A DNA stretch of 64,000 nucleotides, taken from contig JASBUF010000059.1 of the NCBI GenBank assembly GCA_030148085.1, forward strand, positions 18,962-82,961, given 5' to 3'. The translations under genes were made by a program, and so were the position numbers. Below, one piece after another: positions 56,206 to 64,000 of this stretch. Under the pieces are notes generated by a model. The model saw nothing but the letters and a program-made list of their open reading frames with translations, did no database searches and was not told where the DNA came from. This stretch comes from Methylophaga sp. (GTDB taxonomy: Bacteria; Pseudomonadota; Gammaproteobacteria; Nitrosococcales; Methylophagaceae). The stretch's first letter is position 1. Each line of letters begins with the position of its first letter.

Positions 56206-56920
56206 AAGTTTGCTGACTAATCTCACCGCTGCCTTATTGGTAGTGTTGGGATGGTTACTTGATGAACCTTATCGTCAGGCCGTACTCAGCACTGGCCTGT
56301 TTGCATTGGCTGGCGGTGTGACCAACTGGATGGCGATTCATATGCTGTTCGAAAAAGTCCCGGGACTGTATGGTTCTGGTGTCATTGCAGCACGCTTTGA
56401 TGAGTTCAAAGCGGGGATCCGTGAACTGGTGATGTCACAGTTCTTTAGCAAGGACAACGTCGATCGTTTTCTGAGCGATATGGTGGCGGATAATGCCGAC
56501 CATCAGCTGGATTTCACCGATGTGATTGAAACCACCGATCTGGCGCCAGCCTATGACAGCCTGGTAGATACTATTATGGAATCTTCATTTGGCAGTATGT
56601 TGTCGATGTTTGGTGGCAAAGGGGCGTTGGAGCCGCTGAAACAGCCGTTTATCGACAAAATGCGTGTGTCCTTGAACGATATGGCCCACAGTGATTCTTT
56701 TCAGAGTAGCGTCAAAGCCAAACTCAGCAGTATCAGCGTGTTTGATGATATCCATCTGCATATCGAACATATCGTGCAGTCGCGTCTGGATGAACTGACA
56801 CCGGAGATGGTGAAAGAGATCATTCAAACCATGATCCGTGCTCATCTGGGCTGGCTGGTCGTCTGGGGTGGAGTATTTGGTGGCTTGATTGGTCTCGCTG
56901 CCAGCTTTCTACCTGTCTAA
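56198..56920 (+). CDS. DUF445 family membrane-associated protein
   Basis: A 240-residue protein with hydrophobic helices at both ends (about 5-45 and 215-238) around a helical DUF445 core (FALAGGVTNWMAIHMLFEKVPGLYGSGVIAARFDEFKAGIRELVM...). The NWxAIxMLFEP-like motif is the family signature. Such proteins often localise to the cytoplasmic membrane; their role is not known. It overlaps the genes before (8 nt) and after (1 nt). Confidence 0.88.
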   Translation: MNKSLLTNLTAALLVVLGWLLDEPYRQAVLSTGLFALAGGVTNWMAIHMLFEKVPGLYGSGVIAARFDEFKAGIRELVMSQFFSKDNVDRFLSDMVADNADHQLDFTDVIETTDLAPAYDSLVDTIMESSFGSMLSMFGGKGALEPLKQPFIDKMRVSLNDMAHSDSFQSSVKAKLSSISVFDDIHLHIEHIVQSRLDELTPEMVKEIIQTMIRAHLGWLVVWGGVFGGLIGLAASFLPV

Positions 56921-57552
56921 TGAGCATTTCCTGCCCACTGTGCCGTCATCAGGCGGCGCTGTTTTACGATTTCAAACAGCGGCTCTATTACCAGTGTGGT
57001 TTTTGCTCTGCGATAATTAAAGACCCGTCTGCTTGGCCGGATAGAGAAACGGAAAAAAGCCGTTATCTCGAACACCTCAATCAGGTTGACGATACGCGCT
57101 TTCATCATTTCGTATCGCCAATAACGGATTGGGTTAAGCAACACTTTTCTGCTGATGCCCGAGGACTGGACTTTGGCGCCGGTCATGCGCCGGTGATTAG
57201 TCATGTGCTGCAGCAGGCGGGCTACAACATAAAACCGTATGATCCGCTGTTCTTCGATAAGCCTGAGTTACTGCAGCAAACCTATGACTATATTTGCAGT
57301 TGTGAAGTTATCGAGCACTTTCACAAGCCAGCAGACAGCTTTGCCTTGTTACGCTCTTTGCTAAACCCAGGCTGCAGTTTGCTCTGTATGACCGAGCTGT
57401 ATCACCAAGGCATCGATTTTCATGCTTGGAACTACAAAAACGACCCGACCCACGTCTTTATATATCACCGCAACACTATCAGCTATATTGCTGATGATTA
57501 TGGTTTTTCATCCTTTTCTATAGGTGGGCGTTTTATACAGTTCAGCGCTTAA
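56920..57552 (+). CDS. SAM-dependent methyltransferase with N-terminal zinc ribbon
   Basis: A 210-residue protein. The first 40 residues carry a zinc-ribbon-like set CPLC...CGFC. The rest is a class I methyltransferase with the SAM loop GLDFGAGHAPVISHVL, ICSCEVIEHFHKP as motif II, and LLCMTELYH near the end. This is the short type that pairs a CPxC finger with a methyltransferase. The target is unknown. It shares one nucleotide with the DUF445 gene and converges on yigZ (4 bp overlap). Confidence 0.85.
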   Translation: MSISCPLCRHQAALFYDFKQRLYYQCGFCSAIIKDPSAWPDRETEKSRYLEHLNQVDDTRFHHFVSPITDWVKQHFSADARGLDFGAGHAPVISHVLQQAGYNIKPYDPLFFDKPELLQQTYDYICSCEVIEHFHKPADSFALLRSLLNPGCSLLCMTELYHQGIDFHAWNYKNDPTHVFIYHRNTISYIADDYGFSSFSIGGRFIQFSA

Positions 57553-58130
57553 TAGCCGCTGAACTGTTGTTTGATTGCGGGCAGTTCCTCAGCAGGTAAG
57601 CTGATGGTAACTCTGACTTTATCGGTGAACTGTTGGTCAATGATCTGACCACGAATTTGTTTGAGTTGATACTCCAGCAGTTGCAATTGTGGGTAGTCGA
57701 TCTCCAGTGTGAGTTGCGCCATTTCTACCCAAGGCACCAGTTTTGCGGCAGCAATCGCTTCTTTGGCAGCTGTGCCATAAGCGCGGGTAAGGCCACCCGT
57801 GCCAAGTTTTACCCCACCAAAATAACGGATTACACCGACAACCACATTGATCAACGATTCGCCCTCTAGTGGTGCCAAAATTGGGCGTCCGGCAGTGCCT
57901 GATGGTTCGCCACCATCATGAAAACGTTCGGTAATAAACCCTTCCGGTTGGCGAATACGCCAGGCAAAGGCGAGATGGTTCGCGCCCTGATGTTGTCTTG
58001 CCAATAGCCCTAACTGACGCAAGGCTTCATCTTCAGACTGGCAGGGCATAATGGCACCAATGAAGCGTGATTTCTTAATTTCGTATTCGACTGCCGTGGT
58101 GTCGGTGACGATGTTGAACTGAGATGCCAT
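57549..58130 (-). CDS. yigZ: YigZ/IMPACT family protein
   Basis: A 193-residue UPF0029 protein with the N-terminal Impact domain (KKSRFIGAIMPCQSEDEALRQL...FHDGGEPSGTAGRPIL) and a C-terminal DUF1949 ferredoxin-like domain. The N-terminal motif DDGEPSGTAGxPxL is the family hallmark, here HDGGEPSGTAGRPIL. Eukaryotic homologues regulate translation through GCN2; the bacterial role is not established. Convergent with the methyltransferase gene. Confidence 0.92.
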   Translation of the reverse strand: MASQFNIVTDTTAVEYEIKKSRFIGAIMPCQSEDEALRQLGLLARQHQGANHLAFAWRIRQPEGFITERFHDGGEPSGTAGRPILAPLEGESLINVVVGVIRYFGGVKLGTGGLTRAYGTAAKEAIAAAKLVPWVEMAQLTLEIDYPQLQLLEYQLKQIRGQIIDQQFTDKVRVTISLPAEELPAIKQQFSGY

Positions 58131-58202
58131 GATGTCAACTATAGGAAAAAAACAGCCAACAATTTAACATATCGTCCCACCACACAAGCGCAAAGCAGGA
58201 AA

Positions 58203-58487
58203 ATGACCATGACTGCAATTACTGTAGAGCACAATCCGGATCAATCCAGACTGACTGAGCTGGGTGTCTATGCCTGGCCTATCTGGGAGAAAGAAGCCTC
58301 TGAGTTCCCTTGGCATTATGATGACAAGGAAACCGCTTATATTCTTGAAGGTGAAGTGGTCGTGACAGCTGCTGATGGCAGTGAATCAGCAGTGATTAAG
58401 GCTGGTGATTTAGTGACCTTTGCTGCCGGTTTCAGTTGCCACTGGCACATCAAACACGATTTACGTAAACATTATCAATTCGGCTAA
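58203..58487 (+). CDS. Cupin domain protein (DUF861/EutQ-like)
   Basis: A 94-residue single-cupin protein: ASEFPWHYDDKETAYILEGEVVVTAADG...VIKAGDLVTFAAGFSCHWHIKHDLRKHY. The two cupin boxes are present, but the first-box metal ligands are partly missing, as is normal for DUF861. It resembles the small cupins that accompany sugar or amine catabolism. The second ATG at 58209 is an alternative start. Its stop is 16 bp before rapA. Confidence 0.85.
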   Translation: MTMTAITVEHNPDQSRLTELGVYAWPIWEKEASEFPWHYDDKETAYILEGEVVVTAADGSESAVIKAGDLVTFAAGFSCHWHIKHDLRKHYQFG

Positions 58488-58503
58488 ACGCCGGGGAAAA
58501 ACA

Positions 58504-61344
58504 TTGTCAGAGATTGAATTTATTACTGGCCAACGTTGGGTCAGTAACACCGAAGCCGAGTTGGGTCTCGGTATTGTTAAAGAAGCAAGCGGACGACGGT
58601 TAGAAGTCTTTTTCCCCGCCGTCGGTGAAAGTCGCTTTTATGCCGCCGATAATGCACCACTGAGTCGGGTTATTTATTCTGTGGGTGAACAGGTTCAGAC
58701 ACAGGAACAGCTGAGCTTTACCATTTCCGCAGTGCAACCCTTCAACGGTTGTTTCATTTATCAAGGTGAATGCGCAGACGGTAACGATGTCAGTTTCCAC
58801 GAGATGGATCTCGATAGCCGCGTACATTTCAATCAACCGCAGGATCGCCTGTTCGCCGGCCAGGTTGATAAAAATAGTCAGTTTGAACTGCGTGCAAAAA
58901 CCTTAGCCTACCAGCATGAACTCTACAGTTCGCCGGTGTTCGGCTTGCTTGGCGCACGCGTACAACTTTTGCCGCACCAGCTTTATATCGCCCGCGAAGT
59001 CTCGCAGCGTTATGCGCCCAGAGTGTTGCTGGCCGATGAGGTGGGCTTGGGTAAAACCATTGAAGCGGGTCTGATTTTGCATCAGAAAGTGCTTTCTGGT
59101 GAAGCGAAGCGGGCTTTAGTCGTTGTGCCCGATGCTCTGCAGCATCAGTGGTTAGTTGAGATGCTGCGCCGCTTTAACCTGTCTTTTACGCTGATCGATA
59201 ATGATCGTCACGAAGCCCTGACCGAGCTCAATGAGGGTAACCCCTACGATAGCGCTCAACTGGTGTTGACCGGACTCAATGAGCTCATGCAACACCCTCA
59301 CATGCAGGATGATCTGCTCTCGGCTGACTGGGACATGCTGATTGTCGATGAAGCCCATCACCTATATTGGACAGAACAGCAAGCCAGTGAAGAGTACCGG
59401 CTGATTGAGCAACTGGCAGCACAGGTGCCGTCGTTGTTATTGCTGACAGCTACGCCTGAACAGCTCGGTGTGGACAGCCATTTCGCCCGTTTACGCTTGT
59501 TGGATGCGGATAAATTCCACGACCTTGCCGCATTCAGAGCACAGGAGGCAGCGTATCAGCCTGTCTCCGAACTAATAGAGCAACTGGATGCATTGACAAG
59601 TTCCGCGGAGCTGGCAAACTCGGCATTAACGAGTCAACTGACTTCATTTCTGAATGAAGATGTGATGACAGCACTTAAGCAGGATGAGACGTTCGAAACA
59701 GCCAAACAACAGGCCATTCGTCAATTACTTGATCATCACGGTACTGGCCGGGTCTTATTCAGAAATACGCGTGACGTAGTCAAAGGTTTTCCAACCCGTG
59801 TGCTGCATAGCTATCCGCTTAAGACTGACACTCCAATGCATGGTGAGGCAGCTATCTGGCCAGAAGCACTTTGGGGTGATGATTGGCTGCAACAGGACGC
59901 ACGTGTCAGTTGGCTGATCGACTTCCTCAAACAGAATCGCAGTCAGAAAGTGCTGCTGATTTGCGCGCAGGCTGACACCGCTATGGCGCTGGATACCTTC
60001 CTTAGTGTTCAGCACGGTGTAAGATGCTCTGCCTTCCATGAGCAGATGAGTCTGGTCAACCGCGATCGTGCCGCAGCCTTTTTTGCCGATGATGAAGAGG
60101 GCGCACAGTTACTAATCTGTTCAGAAATCGGTAGTGAAGGGCGTAACTTCCAGTTTTGTCAGAATCTGGTTTTATTTGATCTGCCAGGCAACCCAGACTT
60201 ATTGGAGCAACGTATTGGTCGTCTCGATCGCATCGGTCAGCAGGGCGATGTGCAGATCCATGTGCCTTATTACCAGAACAGTGCACAATCAGTGTTATTC
60301 AACTGGTACCAGCTGGGCATGAACGCATTTGAACAGGTGTTTGCTGCCGGTGATGCCGTCAGTGTCCAGTCGCGGGAAGCGCTGCTGGCTTGTCTGGATA
60401 ATCCTCAGGACGAAAGCAAGCTAGACCAATTGATTGAAACCACGCAGCAACTCGCTCAGTCAGCACGTGCCAGTCTGCAATCCGGTCGAAACCGCCTGCT
60501 GGAACGAAATTCCTTTGACTGCGATACGGCTGAAGAGCTGATTGCCGAGCTGGAAGAGCGTAGTCGCAGTTTGGAACTCGCAGACTATATGGATGATGTG
60601 TTTGATGCCTTCGGCGTCGAACAGCAACCGCATAGCAGTGATAGTGTCATCATTGAACCCGGCAACCATATGGCCTTTGCACAGTTTCCAGCACTACCGG
60701 AAGATGGTCTGACCGCGAGCTACCAGCGTCATCGGGCGCTCGGCCGCGAAGATATGGCTTTTCTGACCTGGGAACATCCGATGGTGCTAGGGGCGATGGA
60801 TCTGGTTGTGCACTCTGAGTTGGGTAACAGTGCATTTTGTACGTTGGAAACAGATGCTTTCCGCCCTGGAACGTTGTTACTTGAAGCGCTGTTTAAAGTG
60901 CAAACCATTGGTGTTATGCAGCCGTATCTGAGTCGCTTCCTGTCACAGCGTTATCTACGTGTTGTGGTCGATGAGCAAGGACGGCAACATCAGGAAACGC
61001 TACCGGACAAAGCCTTTAACAAACTGGCCGGACGTATACCACGGGCGACCGCGCAGGAGTTGATTCGCCATGCCAGACCACAAATAGAAACCTTGCTGAA
61101 GCAGGCCAGTAAGTCGGTACAAAGTAGCGGCGATGATATTAAGCAACAGGCGCTAGCAGCACTGCAGGAAACAATGCGGCTTGAACAATCCCGTCTTAAA
61201 GCCTTGGCTGAGATCAATCCTGCGATTCGCCAGTCTGAAATTGATGCACTTGAAGCGGCGGCCTTATCGTTGGTAGATACGCTACAATCAGCAGAACTGG
61301 GGCTCGATGCCATTCGGGTCGCCATTGTGACTGAACCAAGCTAG
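58504..61344 (+). CDS. rapA: RNA polymerase recycling ATPase RapA
   Basis: A 946-residue Swi2/Snf2 protein (E. coli RapA 968). Tudor-like N-terminal domains (IEFITGQRWVSNTEAELGLGIV) precede Walker A LLADEVGLGKTIEAG and the DEAH box LIVDEAHHL. Motif V/VI follow in ICSEIGSEGRNFQF and RIGRLDRIGQQGD, and the C-terminal RapA-specific domain includes FRPGTLLLEALF. It rescues RNA polymerase from non-productive complexes. The frame is open from 58420, inside the cupin gene. The TTG at 58504 matches the RapA N-terminus and has GGGG as ribosome-binding site, so I chose it. Confidence 0.95.
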   Translation: MSEIEFITGQRWVSNTEAELGLGIVKEASGRRLEVFFPAVGESRFYAADNAPLSRVIYSVGEQVQTQEQLSFTISAVQPFNGCFIYQGECADGNDVSFHEMDLDSRVHFNQPQDRLFAGQVDKNSQFELRAKTLAYQHELYSSPVFGLLGARVQLLPHQLYIAREVSQRYAPRVLLADEVGLGKTIEAGLILHQKVLSGEAKRALVVVPDALQHQWLVEMLRRFNLSFTLIDNDRHEALTELNEGNPYDSAQLVLTGLNELMQHPHMQDDLLSADWDMLIVDEAHHLYWTEQQASEEYRLIEQLAAQVPSLLLLTATPEQLGVDSHFARLRLLDADKFHDLAAFRAQEAAYQPVSELIEQLDALTSSAELANSALTSQLTSFLNEDVMTALKQDETFETAKQQAIRQLLDHHGTGRVLFRNTRDVVKGFPTRVLHSYPLKTDTPMHGEAAIWPEALWGDDWLQQDARVSWLIDFLKQNRSQKVLLICAQADTAMALDTFLSVQHGVRCSAFHEQMSLVNRDRAAAFFADDEEGAQLLICSEIGSEGRNFQFCQNLVLFDLPGNPDLLEQRIGRLDRIGQQGDVQIHVPYYQNSAQSVLFNWYQLGMNAFEQVFAAGDAVSVQSREALLACLDNPQDESKLDQLIETTQQLAQSARASLQSGRNRLLERNSFDCDTAEELIAELEERSRSLELADYMDDVFDAFGVEQQPHSSDSVIIEPGNHMAFAQFPALPEDGLTASYQRHRALGREDMAFLTWEHPMVLGAMDLVVHSELGNSAFCTLETDAFRPGTLLLEALFKVQTIGVMQPYLSRFLSQRYLRVVVDEQGRQHQETLPDKAFNKLAGRIPRATAQELIRHARPQIETLLKQASKSVQSSGDDIKQQALAALQETMRLEQSRLKALAEINPAIRQSEIDALEAAALSLVDTLQSAELGLDAIRVAIVTEPS

Positions 61345-61389
61345 ACAGGTACGGTCATTACATCAGGATAAGCGAGCTGGGAGCGCACT

Positions 61390-62619
61390 TTGTTGAAAAA
61401 ACTTACCTTACCTATCGTCATCATTGCCTTGGCTATATTGGTATTTTTTCTGCTCAAAGTTAGCAAACCGGCCACGCCGGCCAGAGCACAGCCTGAAAAA
61501 GCCTGGCTGGTTGACACTGCCGAAGTGAAACACCAGCGACTGGCTCCTGAGGTGACAATCTATGGGCGGGTTGAAACACCACGGGATGCCAAGCTGAAAG
61601 CCGCGATAGAGGCTGATGTTACTGAGGTTAACGTGCTTGAGGGTATCATCGTCGCTGAAAACGACCTGTTGATTCAGCTTGATGCGACTGATGTACAACT
61701 GGCAGTGCAACAACGCGAAGCGGATTTGGCCGAAGTACAGGCCTCAATTAACAGTGAAACACAGCGCTATCAGCGTGATCAGGGGTTGTTGGCTAATCAG
61801 AAAGAGTTAGTAAGCCTCGCCGATAAAGCCGTACAGCGTGCTAAAAAACTAGAGTCCAGCCGACTTGCATCGCAAGCCACGTTGGATGAAGCCTTGGCTG
61901 CCTATGAGCAGCAGGTATTGGCTCTGAAGCAATTGCAGCACGATATTAATGATCATCCCTCACGTTTAGCGCAGCTCAAAGCGGCGCAGTCACGAGCACA
62001 AGCCTTACTCGAACAAAGTAAGGTGAATCTGGCCCGAAGCGAGATTCGGGCACCGTTCGATGGACGTGTTTCAGGCCTGACTGTCGCCGAGGGCGACAGG
62101 GTCCGCGTCGGTGACAGTTTGCTCACCATTTATGATTTGGATCAATTAGAAGTACGCGCCCAAATTCCTGGTCGTTATATCGCTCAAGTGCGACGTATAC
62201 TCAGCCAAGAGCAAACACTGACAGCTCGTGCCTGGCTGGATGGTGAAGAAAAAATGTTGACCCTGGCGCGACTGTCAGGTGAAGTACGCCAGGACAGCGG
62301 TGGCCTCGATGGTCTGTTTCGGCTGAATGATAATCAGGAGCCGCTGCCTCTGGGTACATTTGTTGAACTACAGTTGCAGCTGGCCGAACAGGACAAAGTG
62401 ATTGAACTGCCTTTCAGTGCCTTGTATGGCATGAACAGGATCTATCTTGTTGAGAACGAACATTTACGTTCCATCACCATAGAGCGTGTGGGTGAGAGGA
62501 ATTCATCAGCCGGTAATTCCTTGTTAATACGCAGCGATGAGCTTGAAGCAGGTGATCTGATCGCCACCACGCAATTGCCTAACGCCATCACTGGCTTACG
62601 CGTTGAGATTGCCCGCTGA
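61390..62619 (+). CDS. RND efflux periplasmic adaptor
   Basis: A 409-residue HlyD-family membrane-fusion protein. One N-terminal helix (about 5-24) anchors it, followed by a barrel-sandwich lipoyl half, a coiled-coil hairpin (about 105-205, QREADLAEVQASINSETQRY...), the second lipoyl half IRAPFDGRVSGLTVAEGDRVRVGDSL and a beta-barrel domain. It links an RND pump to an outer-membrane channel. The start is TTG (61390 or 61393). The stop codon shares a base with the pump gene, so the two form an operon. Confidence 0.92.
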   Translation: MLKKLTLPIVIIALAILVFFLLKVSKPATPARAQPEKAWLVDTAEVKHQRLAPEVTIYGRVETPRDAKLKAAIEADVTEVNVLEGIIVAENDLLIQLDATDVQLAVQQREADLAEVQASINSETQRYQRDQGLLANQKELVSLADKAVQRAKKLESSRLASQATLDEALAAYEQQVLALKQLQHDINDHPSRLAQLKAAQSRAQALLEQSKVNLARSEIRAPFDGRVSGLTVAEGDRVRVGDSLLTIYDLDQLEVRAQIPGRYIAQVRRILSQEQTLTARAWLDGEEKMLTLARLSGEVRQDSGGLDGLFRLNDNQEPLPLGTFVELQLQLAEQDKVIELPFSALYGMNRIYLVENEHLRSITIERVGERNSSAGNSLLIRSDELEAGDLIATTQLPNAITGLRVEIAR

Positions 62620-64000
62620 TGGAAACACACCGCAGCGACATTATTGGCATTTTTGCCCAGCATCGGGTTGCTGCCAATCTGCTGATGATTATGATGCTGA
62701 TTGCTGGCACCATGGCATTGAGCAAGCTCAATACCCAGTTTTTCCCCAACTTTGCGCTTGATGTGATTACCGTGCGCGTGGATTGGCGCGGTGCCAGTGC
62801 CGAAGACGTCGAAGACTCGCTCACCAGCCGTATAGAGCAGGAGCTACGCACTGTCGATTATGTCGACAAAATGACGTCGACCTCGTCTTACGGCGCCACC
62901 GTGGTCACGCTGGAGTTCGAAGAGGGCACTGACATGGGCCGCGCTTTGGATCAGGTGAAAGACAATGTGGCCCGCATCCGTAATCTGCCCTCGGACTCGG
63001 AAACGCCTGAAGTCACACTGGTTACCCGCTATGACAGTGTCGCCCGGTTACTGATTACCACAGAAGGTGATCTCGACGAATTACGCCCACTGGCACATCA
63101 GATAGAACATGAATTACTGGATAGGGGTATCTCCCGCGTCAATATCACCGGCTTACCGGAAGAAGAGATCGCGATTCAACTGAGCACCTATGAACTTGAA
63201 GCACTGGGGCTGAGTTTTAATGAGGTTGGTGACAAGGTTGGCGAGCAAAGTCAGGATTTACCGGCAGGTGAAATTGGCAATAACGAAACGGCACGGCAGT
63301 TAAGAAGTCTCGATCAGCGGCGTGATGCTTATGCCTTTAGTGAATTACCGGTCAAGACTGACTATTCCGGCAGTCTGGTAACGCTCGATGATGTTGCTAC
63401 GATTCAACGTCGGGCCATGCGGGATCAGGTCAAGGTGTTTTATCAGGGCCAGCCTGCAGTCGAAATTGAGTTGCAACGAACGGAAAATGCCGATGCGCTT
63501 GCCTCAGCCAAAATCATGCAGCAGTGGTTAGATGACAATCTCAGTCAATTACCGCGGGGCGTGCAAATCAAAGTGTTTGATGCCAGTTGGCAATTGATTA
63601 AAGAACGTATCAATTTGCTGTTGACCAATGGCCTGGGTGGTTTGCTGCTGGTGCTGGGGGTGTTGTTCCTGTTTTTACATGGCCGGGTCGCCTTCTGGGT
63701 CGCCGTCGGTATTCCGGTGTCCTTTATGGCTGCCTTGTTCGTGCTTTACCTGCTTGGTGGCAGCATCAATATGATCAGCCTGTTCGGCTTGATTATGTCG
63801 CTGGGTATTATTGTCGATGATGCCATTGTGGTGGGCGAAGATGCTTTATCCCATTACCAGAGCGGCGAACGATCACTGACGGCCGCAGAGGGTGGGGCAA
63901 GACGCATGCTGGCACCGGTGATTTCGTCCTCATTAACGACGATTTCCTCCTTTCTGCCTTTAATGCTTATCAGCGGGGTGATTGGCAATATCCTGTTTGA
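62619..64000 (+). CDS. RND efflux transporter, N-terminal part (3' end outside window)
   Basis: The ATG at 62619 overlaps the adaptor stop by one base, and the frame stays open to the window edge, giving about 460 residues of an expected 1020 or so. The N-terminal helix (VAANLLMIMMLIAGTMAL), the porter loops (SKLNTQFFPNF...TVRVDWRGASAEDVEDSLT) and helices 2-4 with GIIVDDAIVVGEDAL are those of AcrB/MexB-like hydrophobe/amphiphile pumps. The motif VDDAIVVGED carries the proton-relay aspartates. The sequence is of the broader CusA/MdtB-like 'HAE-3-type' text, so the substrate class is open. Confidence 0.92.
   Translation, partial: METHRSDIIGIFAQHRVAANLLMIMMLIAGTMALSKLNTQFFPNFALDVITVRVDWRGASAEDVEDSLTSRIEQELRTVDYVDKMTSTSSYGATVVTLEFEEGTDMGRALDQVKDNVARIRNLPSDSETPEVTLVTRYDSVARLLITTEGDLDELRPLAHQIEHELLDRGISRVNITGLPEEEIAIQLSTYELEALGLSFNEVGDKVGEQSQDLPAGEIGNNETARQLRSLDQRRDAYAFSELPVKTDYSGSLVTLDDVATIQRRAMRDQVKVFYQGQPAVEIELQRTENADALASAKIMQQWLDDNLSQLPRGVQIKVFDASWQLIKERINLLLTNGLGGLLLVLGVLFLFLHGRVAFWVAVGIPVSFMAALFVLYLLGGSINMISLFGLIMSLGIIVDDAIVVGEDALSHYQSGERSLTAAEGGARRMLAPVISSSLTTISSFLPLMLISGVIGNILF

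Overview
The window is 64 kb of chromosome from a gammaproteobacterium of moderate GC content. The core genes and their order (tsaB-cmoA-cmoB, moaA-fdhD, tamA-tamB, zipA-ligA, darP, hrpA, yhbY, rlmL, ppk1, apeB, rapA, dksA) are typical of Gammaproteobacteria outside the enterics. A Methylophaga-like marine organism would fit the mix of c- and b-type cytochromes and acetyl-CoA synthetase/aldehyde dehydrogenase genes. That placement is an impression from gene content, not a computed one.

Layout. 0-6 kb: the end of a cytochrome b561 gene and yceI, a small TPR-like protein, a 39-residue membrane peptide, the tRNA-modification operon tsaB-cmoA-cmoB, and three poorly characterised genes on the minus strand (two secreted proteins and a PAS-only protein). 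6.2-9.24 kb: a compact, AT-rich insertion at the 3' end of tRNA-Ser(UGA). It is bounded by identical 15-bp core repeats and has a tandem 12-bp repeat just inside each end. Its only recognisable cargo is a large RloC/PrrC-like anticodon-nuclease-type ATPase split by one -1 frameshift. It has no integrase. 9.3-17.7 kb: YccA, moaA-fdhD, a minus-strand acs-hslR-mazG operon, and an aldehyde dehydrogenase with a divergent AraC-family regulator. 17.8-24 kb: tamA-tamB and dksA. 24.4-30.2 kb: an aminotransferase, a DODA-type dioxygenase, a membrane protein with a second cytochrome b561, a DUF3096 peptide, a BFD-like ferredoxin, cysZ and queF. 30.2-35 kb: a plus-strand run of zipA, ligA, a TrpD2-like gene, yjbQ and darP. 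35-38.4 kb: a PhoPQ-like two-component system with a PepSY-like protein, a cytochrome c and a glycine-zipper protein. 38.5-53 kb: a GGDEF/EAL protein behind two perfect CRP-type palindromes, hrpA, a DUF481 protein, a periplasmic pentapeptide-repeat protein, a nitroreductase, yhbY, rlmL, a lone ParA-type ATPase and ppk1. 53-64 kb: small conserved genes, apeB, a DUF445 protein, a methyltransferase, yigZ, rapA, and an RND efflux pair that runs off the window.

Most of the window is ordinary, densely packed housekeeping DNA with many start/stop overlaps. The region that stands out is the 3-kb element at tRNA-Ser. It looks like a non-autonomous (satellite) integrative element carrying one candidate anti-phage gene, and it replaced the tRNA's transcription terminator when it inserted. 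The next most interesting signals are the paired CRP-type sites before the c-di-GMP protein, an FdhD with rearranged cysteines, and several unannotated small proteins.
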